Origin: Heliocidaris erythrogramma
Lineage: Eukaryota > Echinodermata > Echinoidea > Camarodonta > Echinometridae
Reading direction: 5' to 3'
Assembly: GCA_025617745.1 (NCBI GenBank)
Contig: CM046853.1
Span: forward strand, 17,653,036-17,717,035
DNA length: 64,000 nucleotides
In this document: piece after piece, positions 18,154 through 29,799 of the stretch
Position numbering within the stretch: position 1 is the stretch's first letter
Layout: each line of letters begins with the position of its first letter
Program-made: the position numbers and the translations under genes
The notes under the pieces: model-generated
The model's input: the letters and a program-made list of their open reading frames with translations, nothing else
The model's database searches: none
What the model was told of the DNA's origin: nothing

Positions 18154-21100
18154 GCATTTGATAATTTCATTATATACATATACAATAATCTAATAATTTT
18201 AATGTACCTAATATAAGACATTTTTCCGTTGTATAGGTCATGCCCCGCTTTGCTTTATGCCCATTTGAGTTAATGTGCTCGATCACTATCTCGGTAATTT
18301 TGATTCTACTACACGTGCTCCGACTATTATAGCTGCGCGGTAAATTTCCTGTACTTATCGAACTCCTTACTTCCACCCTGTATATACCTTAGAATTCTAA
18401 TCCTAAACCTAATCTAAAACCAAATATCAACCCTCATACTACAGTCACACCGCCAAACGGACCGATTCCTAGCCACTGGTGTCCATGTATTTTTTTTGTT
18501 CGCTCTGTTGTCGGTCTGGCGTCGCGACGCGTCGGTCTTGTTGATGAGACTGTGGTATAAGCATCGATGGGTATAACCCTCGCCCTATATTATCTGACTA
18601 AATAGAACCCAGAGCAATTGTCGCTTGGGGCAAATACGGGGTTACCCGTCTTTGCCATATTTCAAAGTTAACCTCTTCAATATATATATAATTCATCTTT
18701 ATTTCAGTAGAAGAAAAGCAAAGAAGTTGCATTGAATGATACCCAGGTCCTCTGCCAGAAGAAGAGGAATATTATTTCCTCATCAACTGGCAAGAGGCAG
18801 GGTCACGGAATACAATAACATATACAAAAACAAAGAACATGTATTAAAGAGAACAAAAACGACGATAAATCAATTAATGATAACGATAACTATAAAGGCG
18901 ATAACGTATAGGCCTATAGTGTAGCAATATTATATATCTAAAACTAACCAGTAGTCAATAATTGTAATTTGAGACAATTTAAAGAAAAATTATAGAATTT
19001 TATCATCAATGATGATTTTATGAAGATTAAATAATACATAATCTCTTACAAGATATTACTCGTCCTTTTCCTCTAAAATGTTTGTGATATAATGACGCAT
19101 CCGAAGATAGATGGCGCTCTGGAAAATAATGATCATATTAATGAAATTTCAACTCGACATGCTCAATGCTAAACTCCGTACTTGACATAACACTCTCACT
19201 ATAGCTGCATTGCTATCTCTATATTTCAGCAAATTGAAGGGAAGCCAGTTTTCATAATGTTGATCAAAATTTCATGTCGAAAAGAGATGATAGATGTATT
19301 ACCAGCAGTACGGTAAGAAAAAAAAATGCTTCAGTGAGCATCTATATATAGCTTCCTTCAAATAGTGAAACTATAAAATATCTCATTATCATCATTGGCT
19401 CTAAAAACAACTTTAATCTTCTTACAAAATGAATATATCATAGATCTCTCACAAAAAATAACTCAAGCTTTTTATATCATCCACATTAATTCCTCCTTAT
19501 AAAAGTGATTAATTTTTCCTATTATCGCGAATTCTGTCTCCAAAATAAGGCGTTCCTCTATTTTGTTTCGCATGCATTGGGAATTAGCCATTTCCCATTG
19601 AATATCTACACGCTCTTTTCCATGGATTACAAAATTAAAACAAACAAATTGATTAAACCTATCGCATGTCTGATATAAGATTTGAGGGAAAACATTGGTT
19701 CATAATCATTCGAAGCATTGATCGATTGAAAATACTCATTGCGAAACTTGGAATCCTTGAAACTTGAGGGTGTCGAATGAAGCGGATGGGTCATAATGAG
19801 AGGCATAATGAGAGGCATAATGAATGGTCAGTGTGATCGGCTGTCTCAAAGGCAAAACAATTCTGTTGTCGACCTATTTCTGAGTTGGCAGATCAAGCTG
19901 CATGAAACCTCGAAATATCCCTCCTGATGTTCACAGTTCTCGTGATCCCAACGTCAAAGTGGAGCTGTTGTGCCAAGACAGTGAGTCGATCTTTAAAACC
20001 AAATCCTTGATAACAACTATATTCGATGTGTCATCCATGTGGGATTCACGAGAAATGACATCATCTATCCTTCGTGACGTCATAGTCATCACGTACTAAA
20101 TATTCTTGGAAGGACAGGCGAGAAATCTAATCAATATGCAAGCAATGTTATAAGCTGATCTGGAAAATAAGTGTGATTGGTGCTCTTTTGTCCATAATTT
20201 TGTGAATGGGTTTTTTACACTGTATTTTCATTGATAACTCGTGAATGTGATATGATATGTCAAATTTAACCTTTTTTTTTTACCGATTACCAATCATCTC
20301 ATCATCGTCATGATTATTAGCACAAAATAATCATAATCATAAATCATGGTTGATATTTTTAACAGTTCCAATACAAGAAAATCAATGTCAGAAATGGACT
20401 TTTATAATCACAGGTCTCAAAAATGATAATGCTTTATTTTAACACTCAGTAATTTGAACTAGATCGAGAAGAACAGTATTAGAATTGCGCAACCAATATC
20501 AGATTTGACGAAATTGGTAAAACTTACTCAGATAATGTTTTTAGTGCTTTAAATCTCTGAGCACAAAATATTGGAATAAAAGGATCCAAGTGAGAAAAAC
20601 AGATTTTTGAAAGTCTGAGCTAAATCCGACAAAAAAATAAGAAAATTATGAATATTTGAAGTTGTAATCAATCGAACATAATGGAAACTCGGTGACGTAC
20701 ACCTTGCGAGCTCCTCTCCCATTTGGTCTGTACAAAAAAAAATCATAAATTTTTATTTTCTTAGTTGTTGATGAAGGAATACATTTGTTTCAGACAGGTT
20801 TTGTGGAAAATGATGTAAACATGGTCAGTAATAATTGTTTTTGCTTGCATGATCTATTTCACGATGCATTTTTAAATAATTATGAAAGTGTTATTTCATT
20901 AATTTTTCAATATTATTAATTATGAACGTCAGAAATGTAATACCACGAAAAAGATGATTTGAAATATAGATCAGTATATTGCATTGCCTGGTTACTGTCT
21001 GTTGTTTTGTGGTGTTGTGTTTTGTTTGGTTTTGTTGTGGGAAGCCGTGACTGTCACCTGGCAAAGTTCATTTCTTAGTAATCCTTGTTCTCTGACGAAC

Positions 21101-21182
21101 ACGTCAAAGGAAATAAGATATTAGCATGAGACTGTAATGATGATCGAGGGGTCATTATACTTCAGAGTGCTTCAGATTTGTC
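18154..21182. other. Intergenic DNA between modular gene and gene 2
   Basis: AT-rich, with no exon recognised. A segment at about 18443-18560 is GC-rich with GGACCGATTCC- and CGCGACGCG-like words. About 20555-20830 is a single arm of the MITE family described at 38694, with the shared box CTTGCGAGCTCCTCTCCCAT. The last few hundred bases hold the promoter of gene 2. Confidence 0.45.
20555..20830 (+). mobile_element. Single-arm copy of the CTTGCGAGCTCCTCTCCCAT MITE
   Basis: It shares AAGTTGTAATCAATCGAACA-like, GTGACGTAC and CTTGCGAGCTCCTCTCCCAT boxes with the two-armed elements at 38694 and 56702. Only one arm is present, so it is truncated or a solo form. Confidence 0.6.
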
Positions 21183-21190
21183 TATATATA
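21183..21190 (+). promoter_or_regulatory. TATA box of small secreted gene 2
   Basis: TATATATA about 110 bp before a consensus splice donor; the predicted start site is near 21213. Same plan as at 4451. Confidence 0.55.
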
Positions 21191-21212
21191 CCGGTAATCA
21201 TCGAAGAGTTCT

Positions 21213-21293
21213 CAAAGCCGGAGTCGCAGAACAGATACACCACTATCATCTTCTTCCGCTTAAAATCGTACTCGTATCACCACGAAATTAAAA
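21213..21293 (+). other. Non-coding first exon (5' UTR) of gene 2
   Basis: A predicted exon ending at donor GTAAGTATT (21294). It has no ATG. The start is inferred from the TATA box. Confidence 0.5.
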
Positions 21294-21628
21294 GTAAGTA
21301 TTAGATTTGATATTGCAATATTGATAATAGGCCGGTTGAATTTTCTTATATCTCAACCGATATATCCGGAGGGCCTATAGTGTACAGTATCAACAACAAT
21401 TCCCCCCTCATTTTGATGGGGAAGAGTAGCCCTATGTATACCTAGATGATTTATCTTTATGTATTGAAAGCATGACTATGTATAATCATATTGATGTCCT
21501 GTATAAGTTTCCAAAGGGAATGCCTTCCTTTTCTTTTTTTTTTTTTTAAATATGAATTCATACCCTTCTTTTTGCATTCGAAGAAAAAAAAGTCTTATCG
21601 TTCCATGAATGTTTCTTTTTAACAACAG

Positions 21629-21692
21629 ATGAAGCAACACACTGTGATGGCAGCTTGCATTTTGCTATGCGTCCTTGCAGTAATTTCAGAGG
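21629..21692 (+). CDS. Gene 2 signal-peptide exon
   Basis: The acceptor AACAACAG lies directly before the ATG; 21 codons of signal peptide, phase 1 at donor GTAAGT. Layout identical to the gene 1 exon at 6448. Confidence 0.8.
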
Positions 21693-23517
21693 GTAAGTGG
21701 ATTGTCCTTCATTTCATACTTTGAATTGTGTTAACCTAATATTGAAATTTTGTTATCGAATTTTGTAAATTTTTAATCGAAGACTGATTGAATTGCGATA
21801 TTATTTGTTCTGAGCTATTTGTGTCAAATTATTGTTTAGCTCTGACCAGCAACTGATCATGGGAAGTCTAACCAAATTTTGATTTTTGAATTTAATTGTG
21901 TATGTAACGAGTTGATAAACCAAACAATAATGACCTTTCAATGCAGTTCTAATCATGGATTTATGAATGAAGTGTTGTGGTTGAAACCATTTTACTTTCA
22001 AAACGAACATATAATAAAGTTCTGCAACAAAAGTGAGAAAAATATCTCTGAAGCAAGACCCGAAAAGAATTACATTATCACACTCATATGATATTGCCTC
22101 ATATTCTGCGTGTACAATATCATGTTTATTGCTACGTCACTGTTATATTTTTAGCGCATCCCCGTGGCGGACACAGCAGGCGAAACATCAACTCCTTTCT
22201 CCGAGTGTTACAAAGACTTGGCATTTGCGACGAATACATCGCCGCAACGGATAACGATCGTACAACATGTTCAGATGAGTTCGTCAACGGTCTCCATCCT
22301 AGCAATGGACAGGGCAACAGGCGTGGTCGTTCGCTGGTAGACATCGTCGATTTCATTTGTCTCGAAGATGGTGTGGTGGCGACGTCTGCTTGCGAAATTC
22401 TCGACATCGCGTGCGAAAGTGGTACCCCGGAAGCTTCAGCATTGGAGAAATGCCCCCGTCCTCAAGGTACAACTTTAAAAAAAAATTGTTTTGTCTTGAA
22501 TTATATATTATAATTTACTTTATAAAAAAACACTTTCCCAAGTTTGAAACAAAAAGATCATTGTTTATTTTGATTATAGGGCTAATCATTGTTTCCTTCT
22601 TGTTTTCAAAGGATATTAAAGAAATTCATTCAGCAAATCAGAAACAAAAACAGTGCAAAACAATACGAAAGGAAAGAGATCAAAAGAAACCATAACAAAA
22701 CCGAACAGAACAGAAAACGTTCTGATTATTATAAGAAAATAATGTGGAAATAAATCAGTTAGATTCGGTTCGATCATTTATAAATGGGCACGTCCAAGAT
22801 ATTTCTCATATACATGTATTATAGATTTGTGAACATAAATTGACATAAAAATATCATTTTATTTGGTATTTTGTTAGATCTAAGCTCTATAGGACGGCTA
22901 TCAGTTTGATAAAGTTATAAAATATACTTAAATCTGCGGTCGGAAATGTATGGGTTAGATTAACTTGGACTTGCCCCAATACGAATGTCATTTTGAGACA
23001 ACTAAATATTTACTAATTCATTCGAAATTTTTCCAAACCTCAGTATTTCATTAAGATGGAAGATTAGTTTCTGAACATTGACGGTTTTCCCACTGGACTA
23101 ACTTGCGTGTGGCGGCACTGATCGCCTATATTGTGAAGGTGATAAAATGTCATTTTTTAAAATGAAAGAATCCCCTACCTGCCTACCAGACGGCTGCTTT
23201 TATCTACTGGTAATGACGATATTTTGTTTTCTGAGTCGGCTACTCTCATTCTGAAATTCCATGTTTCCTCTTCAGGCAACAGGCAAAGGCGTGACGATTC
23301 TGAAGAGGAAAACAGCAGCGAAGAAGAAGAAGGAGAAGAAGAAGAAGAAGCAGAAACAGAGGAAGGTGACGGTGAAGTTGTTGGACAGGGTGCCGGTGCT
23401 GGAACCGCTGGTAGCTCTGGAACCACGGTAGGTGGCACCACTAGCGCCGTGACTCCTGCACCAGTAGATACAGGAACCACTTCAGCTGCTACCACCCCTG
23501 CTCCCACCGCCCCTTGA
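21629..23517 (+). CDS. Small secreted Cys-domain plus acidic-tail protein (gene 2)
   Basis: Three coding exons (21629-21692, 22155-22466, 23276-23517), all joined in phase 1, give 205 aa. Residues 1-21 are a signal peptide. Residues 22-125, a single symmetrical exon, start with a basic His/Arg patch and hold six cysteines in a probably helical domain (RLGIC, TTCSDEF, DFICLED, SACEILDIAC, EKCP). Residues 126-205 open RQRRDDSEEE, continue as a Glu-rich run with several S-x-E sites, then become Gly/Ala and finally Thr/Pro/Ala-rich, resembling an O-glycosylated tail. There is no membrane segment. It is paralogous to gene 1, which lacks the cysteine exon. Known analogues in style are secreted acidic phosphoproteins of mineralising tissue and small immune effectors; the sequence does not decide between them. 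Confidence 0.8.
22155..22466 (+). CDS. Gene 2 six-cysteine domain exon
   Basis: 312 nt, phase 1-1, acceptor ATTTTTAG, donor GTACAA. It encodes 104 residues with six cysteines. GC content and codon use are higher than in the surroundings. Being symmetrical, it can be gained or lost without a frameshift. Confidence 0.8.
23276..23517 (+). CDS. Gene 2 acidic and Thr/Pro-rich terminal exon
   Basis: The acceptor CCTCTTCAG is followed by 80 codons and TGA at 23515-23517. The GAA/GAG-rich part is prone to length variation. Confidence 0.8.
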
Positions 23518-24432
23518 AATCGCTATAATGATTTCGTCTGGATGTAAAAGTTTTGGTAAATTTTAACGATGTCAGCAGTCAGCATGTTATTTAGGAATAT
23601 TTAATTAATCTGAACGGTACTTAAACCATTTTCCTCAGTTCTACGAGAGAACTTGTAGAAGAAATGGGCTCAGAGTCAGAGGGCTCCATACTTTTCTTTT
23701 TAACTGAATGGACTGACGCCCATGACTATGGACCCCAGTTTTCTCTTTCATTGAGAAATCCCACTTCTAAAATCGTTCCGCGACACCTGTGAATTTACCA
23801 TGGTTACGCTTGGTAGCGCTTATTAAACAAAAATGAGTCATTATGTTATGCTGACGATCTAAGCTCACAAAATTACTTTGACAAGTTGATTCAATGTTAG
23901 GTCGTCAAGACCAAGATACAAACAGTACCATGTATCAGTATTTTTATATGTAAATTCCTTTGGTTGATTCTTGTCGTCTCTAAATTTTTATAGGCCTTTA
24001 TTTACAAAGTCATTATAAGCATGTTAAGGTTTTATCAGTCACTGCCATTTAGAGTGTTTTAGTTTAACAAAATGTATAACATAAAAAGTCAAAGCTACAG
24101 AAATGAAATATATGCTTGTTATTTATGTGTTAAAATAACTCTATAAAAAAGATTGACCCTTTCCAAAATGGATAGATATATTGCGTCCGGTCAAGATCGT
24201 GGAAAAATAACCAATCACTGGTTGTTCGTTGAGTAGGACCGTAAGTTTGGCCGAACTGCTAATAATTCAGTGGTGGTTACTTTGTCCAAACCCTGGTCAT
24301 GAAGACAATTTTATGTGATTGACTGAGCTAGACCATACTAGTTTTTAGCGCGCAGCTAAATGACGCAAGTATGAAAGGCCTCGAATTTTAATTGTGAATA
24401 TAGTTTATGTATATAAATCCATTTATTACAGA

Positions 24433-24438
24433 AATAAA
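24433..24438 (+). terminator. Candidate poly(A) signal of gene 2
   Basis: AATAAA about 915 bp after the stop codon; another lies at 24573. The long distance makes the assignment tentative. Confidence 0.4.
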
Positions 24439-25084
24439 TTTTGTGTAAAATATCTTGCAATGGAAATGTTTATATCTTATTTATAACTTTTGTTGAGACA
24501 GTGGTAATGTTGAACTATTAGGTGATATCAGGCTTTTAAGAGTAAGAGTATTGGAGAGAAGAGGAAGTGTCAAATAAAAATTACATTGATAGGGACAGGC
24601 GTAGAGAGCCTGAGAAAGAGGCCGAGAAGGGGAGAGAGAGGGGGAGCAAGAGGTGAATAAAAGAGTATTGGAGAGAAGGGGAAGGGTGAACTAAAATTCA
24701 CATTTATATAGGGACATGCGTAGAGGGGGTGAAAGAGGGGAGCTCGAATGCATCACGTTCATTCTTGTATCAAACAAAATGAAACAAGAGGTGTAGCGCC
24801 ATCTCTTGTTTAAAACATTATAATGGTGCCTCCTGTTTGCACGAATGTATTGCGATAATGGTAAGGCCGCACAACTGTCATTAGGTCCAGTCATTTTCGG
24901 AAATTCCCCTTCGACCACCAATGATGTTATTGTTGAAAAAAAAATCATATAAATCAATGATACATATTTGAGCACTTTTTGTCATATGTTCCTAATGGAT
25001 AATTACTTGTTCAGATCACTTCCATGACTGAGAGAGCAGGAGTTGGCCCCAGCGGAATTATATGGGGACTCTATTAGCAAGAAA
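24439..25084. other. Intergenic, purine-rich repeats
   Basis: Two imperfect copies of a GA-rich segment with AAGAGTATTGGAGAGAAG start near 24540 and 24660. No gene seen. Confidence 0.45.
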
Positions 25085-25268
25085 CATAACTGGGCGTTGT
25101 GGTGTGCGCCTGTAATCCAGCTACCAGTGGAAGTTATAAACTGATTCAGCGGACCCAGGTTCGAGACTGAGTCACGTCTTTCGGATGATGACGTTAAAGG
25201 TCGGTCCCAGACGTAAATAATCATATCTGATTGATACACGTCTGTAAAAACCCAATTACACACACATA
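25085..25268 (+). mobile_element. SINE with 7SL-like head
   Basis: At 25090-25124 the sequence CTGGGCGTTGTGGTGTGC followed by GCCTGTAATCCAGCTAC closely follows the 5' Alu domain of 7SL (SRP) RNA. GGACCCAGGTTCGAGACTGA at 25151-25170 continues the similarity and could act as a pol III B box. The body contains CTTTCGGATGATGACGTTAAA and GGTCGGTCCCAGACG, a type of conserved box I know from other marine invertebrate SINEs. The tail ends in an ACACAC run. Confidence 0.6.
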
Positions 25269-25388
25269 ATAACCACTGTAGCTTAGACCAGGTTTGTGGT
25301 TTGTCTATAAGTTGCAGCCCCTGTAGAGAGAAAATGCTGAAAACACCCCTTCAAATTTTCATGAAGTCAAGGGAATTGTATGAACTAG

Positions 25389-25658
25389 CACTATGAACAC
25401 GATGACAAAGAGAGCGGACAAAATATACAGCTCCCCATTGTACCCTCCACAACTGCTCTGGTAGACAAAAGAACATCCCTTCATTGCTATCATGTAAAAT
25501 AAGTAGAACAGGTGAATATGCATGTGACACCTGTTCTACATATGTTTACATAATAGCAATGAAAAAATGTTCTTTTGTCTACCAGAGTAATTGTGGAAGG
25601 TACAATGGGAAGCTGTATATTTTTTCCACTTCTTTGTTCACCATGTTCATAGTGTAGT
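25389..25658. repeat. Long palindrome (foldback element)
   Basis: Two arms of about 130 bp meet around a roughly 10-bp centre near 25523. The left arm contains CTCTGGTAGACAAAAGAACAT and AGTAGAACAGGTG; the right arm carries CACCTGTTCTAC and ATGTTCTTTTGTCTACCAGAG. Transcribed RNA would fold into a long hairpin. It is non-coding. Confidence 0.8.
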
Positions 25659-25766
25659 GACGACACGAGTTTGATAGGTGCCATTGCTAGCAGTATGCTA
25701 GCAACGTGAACCTATGGGTAAATAATTACAAGTGGTCTAGCGCCACCTTTCGTTGAATACATTACA

Positions 25767-26368
25767 ATGAGGGCTGTTATAGGAGTAAATCCAACAAGGA
25801 CATCTTACCAGATAAGTGGAGTCAACCTTGAGGAGACCACTCACAGTAGATATTCATCCTACAGAGTGAGAAGAGATGGAACAAGCAAGTCGAAAATTCC
25901 AATGAAAGGCTATGAAAGTCTTCAACTTCTTGAAAAGAAACTTCTACCAAACTGCAACTACAACGAAGGAGAATTGATATTCCATGATATTGTTATAGTT
26001 AACCCCCACCATTCCTCTGCTGTCCCAGCCTGGGATCCTTACGCAACCAAAAACGTCAACCACCTTGAAAGGGTCCAGAATACAGCAGCTAGGTGCACCT
26101 ACGGGAGAGATTCGCGTGTCACCGCGTTGAAGGAATCTCTTGGTTGGTCTCCACTTCAGGAGGGAAGACGAAGATCCCTCGTCGCATGGACCTGTGGACA
26201 TGAATCACAAGAAATACATCTCGGCCAAAGGAAAACCGGACTAGACGTGGCATGATATCAAATATGATATCACTATTCAATATCAACCAAGTCAGGACTG
26301 ATGCACATGCATATTCATTCTTCCCAATGACTATAAACGACATGAACAGCCTATCCCTCAGTAGTTAA
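25767..26368 (+). pseudogene. LINE ORF2 3' end relic
   Basis: It contains the classic LINE C-terminal sequence AWDPYATKNVNHLERVQNTA, then SRVTALKESLGWSPLQEGRR. After a frameshift comes AYSFFPMTINDMNSLS just before TAA at 26366-26368. These correspond to the 'WDPyt..i..lErVQ..aaR', 'LgW.pL..RR' and 'SFFPrtI..WNsL' blocks of jockey/CR1-type elements. The catalytic reverse-transcriptase core is missing. Confidence 0.8.
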
Positions 26369-26636
26369 CCAACCATCTATAAATACCTTCAGAGCATCTC
26401 TTAAAAATTAAACTCACGACACACCTCCCGTTTAAACACTTTCATGGCTTCTTGACCTTCGAGAGGATTATCAACCATTGTGTGCATGATCGTTTTTTCA
26501 AAGCGTCAACTGAGGGGTCCGAGGAATCGGGAAAATAATGTCCAGTCATTAAAAAAGAAAAGTTGAGCAATAATTATTAGGGATGTCAGGAATCATGCTC
26601 TTTAAATTGTTATACATTTTTAAACGTCCATCTCTC

Positions 26637-26679
<43 letters not shown>

Positions 26680-27411
26680 CACACACACACTTTTTAAAAT
26701 TTTTATTAAAAACAATATTAATAAGCAATATAAGCATTTTAAAAAGCAACAATATTGATTTAATCGAGTTCAATGCAGTAGTTATAGGCAGCAGTATAAA
26801 GTAGTATAAAGCCAATCTATAAATTATGACAATGAGAAATGAGTGCAAAAGGCACCAAGAGGCAGTAAATGAAAAATAATGTGTCTAAAAAGTGCATGAT
26901 TTGGACCGAAAAGGTTAGATGTGTTGGTCTCTGATAGGAAAATCCGTACATGTTGGTATGCATGTATAAATAAATATTAAATGTTAGCTGTGTCAGATGT
27001 GTTAGTCCAGTGACTAACACTTTTTTGTTTTTCAGTAATCTTTATTCATTTCTATAACATTCGTCTTGAATGGATACAACAAATTACAATCGATAAAATC
27101 ATTGAAACAAGGCATATACAACAAAAATATCACTGAATGAAATGTAATCATTAAAAGAAAAGAAGACGAAAAAAAAAATGCCCCCTCCTTATTCCACTTT
27201 AATACTTCCACACCCCCCCCCCTTCGTCCACCTACTAAACCCATATCATAGCATACACACACACACACACACACCCTCACACACACACACACACTCTCTC
27301 TCTCTATCTATATCTCTGTGTGTCTCTCCGAAATGAACGACATGCTGCAACTACCGGTACAGAAAGTTGGTATGTACCCCTTTCAACTGTGCTCCAGAAA
27401 TCGTATACCCT
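26369..27411. other. Intergenic with microsatellites
   Basis: It holds a (CT)n/(AC)n tract at 26641-26690 and a second CA/CT tract at 27253-27305. No exon is recognised. Confidence 0.5.
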
Positions 27412-28270
27412 ATGCATTGGCGGATCCAGGGGGGGGGGGGGCACTTCCGGCACGTGCCCCCCCCCCCTTCTGGAAGAGAAGTATGCATTTTGACCATAGA
27501 CGATCCACCATTTTCTCGATTGTGCCCCGGCCCCCCTTTTAGAATGAAGACCTTTTTTTTTTTTTTTTTCTTGTCAGGGAATTATGGAGGGAAAGTGAGC
27601 GAATTTTGAAGGTTTGGCGAAAATTTTTTTTTATGGATGCGAGGACCGAGCGAAAATCTGTAGTTGAGAACTCTGCAATTGAGTAGCACGACTTTTACCC
27701 ACAATCATTGGCAAATCAAAATCTGATTAATATGATCATGCTCAATTTGTATCTCGTACCGCACTTGGGTTACCACGGCGTTGAATTCAATATTTAGACA
27801 TTTTAATGATTTTCTAGTTTTTTTTCTTCTTCAGCATTCCAGGGAAACAAATGTTCCCCCATCATCCCCAGTGATACTTATCGCCGACAAAATTTGTTCT
27901 CTAGGCTATAGCTTTTCCACTAAATGAAACCTCTGCCTCTAGACTATACTGCGGTCTATATAATTCTAAAACTTATATTTGGTATCATTATTCGACTCCG
28001 GCGATGATATTTCGGCCCCGTCCTCCAGTGCTGAATCTCGGTGGGGCCGCCCACCGTGAGGCCAAACGTTAACAAAACTAAATATTTAGCCGTTTAAGTA
28101 ATCTTGTCGATGATAAGGATTTGGCATATTGGTGATTATCTTAAACAAATGAATATGTTTATGAAGACACAGCTACAGGGAGGTGAGGATGGGGAAAGAT
28201 GGAGAAAAAAAATCCTTGGCGGTGACGCGCCCCGACGCGCCCCGACGCGCGCCCCGGCTCCGCCATGCAT
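27412..28270. mobile_element. Element with ATGCAT-GGCGGA-CC-GGGG inverted ends
   Basis: The left end ATGCATTGGCGGATCCAGGG is mirrored at the right by CCCCGGCTCCGCCATGCAT. It contains long G and C runs and the 11-bp unit GACGCGCCCC repeated near 28224-28255. About 860 bp, non-coding, superfamily not determined. Confidence 0.5.
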
Positions 28271-29498
28271 CTTCTGGATGTCTATATCATCAAACAAAAG
28301 CTGAAACGGTAAATAAAGCATACATCCCCACTACTTTGCAAAGAGTAACCAATAGAAAGGACAAGAAAAATCAAACCTTAACCCTAAATTTCATTAGCTG
28401 GCTTCCAGTATGGGACATACAAAATGTAGGTCCTTGGTATTGAGTGTGCATGCATGCACATGCAGACATCGAACTCAAACTCCCTGCATGCTCAGTGCGT
28501 ATCTAAATTATGTTTGAGTTTATAGTGCCCATACATATTATAGTACCGGTACACTGACTAGCTGCATGCGCTATATGAGCCCCACCCGATCCGATCGGTG
28601 GTACGGTCGTACACGCGCCGCGCCCGCGCACGCTATGTGTTGCGTTAATTTGTGAAACAATTTGTGCCCTTCGTAATTTCAGTCGCATGTCAGACCGGGA
28701 GCTACCTAACATTTGTTTTGGAATTACCCTGTCTAGTCAGATGTAGAGTTGATTTTCTTTAACATCGCAGGTGAGTACGGTACCATTATAATGAAATTAA
28801 AACAAATTGTATCTTCCAAAACCAAGATTTAAGAGTCATTCTCAATCTCTGTCAAAGAGACAGGCAAGGGTCAAGCTGGGGGGTCAAGATGGGAACTGAA
28901 ACAAGGGCAAGGCAGGTGAAGCCATGGGTGAAGCCAGGCATCATCACCAGCGAAGCCTCCAAGGGGATCGGAGCTGAGGGCCCAGCTCGGCCAACTGAAC
29001 ATTTTCATGATGGGGGACCAAATCTAGCTTACGCAGTTTGTTTTCCAAGGTTGAAATTTGAAAACTTTTGTAATTTATTTGTTTAACTTGGTTCTGATGT
29101 GCTGATATTACATTTTTGAGAGAAGTATGAAACGACAGACTTGGACTTGGTAAGACATAACCATAAAAGTTAACTCCAGTAATTCCAGGTAGACAGGTGA
29201 GTTAGGTCGGAATCAGTTTTTCACTATTTTAGAAAAAGATCTCGATAGTACTTACAAGACTTAGGGCCTAGTAGATGTATTTACTGAACTGAGAAAGGTC
29301 TAGACCATATTATTTACCTTAGTTAGATCTATATAATTAAAAGTTTAAAAAATAAAGTAGATAAGGTAATAATTAGAAATGGAATAGACTTACCGAGCAG
29401 CCGGCTACGACGCTACGAGTTCGCTACCCTGTTTGCTGCGTACGTTCCGGTTATCGTTCGCATTACGTACTATATACTGCACGGGTACGCCACTGACA
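28271..29498. other. Non-coding
   Basis: No gene seen. A GC-richer patch at about 28600-28640 (CACGCGCCGCGCCCGCGCAC) could be regulatory, but nothing downstream supports a transcript. Confidence 0.4.
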
Positions 29499-29724
29499 TG
29501 TCCAACATTCACTGTTGCAGCAGTCAAAACAGACAACAAAATTGCTCTAAGCAAGATTTAATTTTCTTAAATTTGCTAGATTACCTGATTCGGGGACTCT
29601 TCAACTCTTACTGTGCCACAAATTTGGGGATTCAGAATTGAAAGTGAAATTTTAAAGAATTATTTTCCTCTCATGTATGAATGATCTACACTGGAAAAAG
29701 GCCCACTAATACACACAAAAGCTA
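29499..29724 (+). repeat. Direct repeat, copy 1
   Basis: 226 bp matching 34663-34896 in the same orientation, from TGTCCAACATTCACTGTTGC to ACACACAAAAGCTA, about 90% identical by eye. The two copies bracket about 4.9 kb. Confidence 0.75.
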
Positions 29725-29799
29725 TTGAAGCCTATTCACCCGTAAAAGCTAGTCTGGAGTACAAGGTTATCTTCAGATAAGCTTGTACATGTATAAGTG

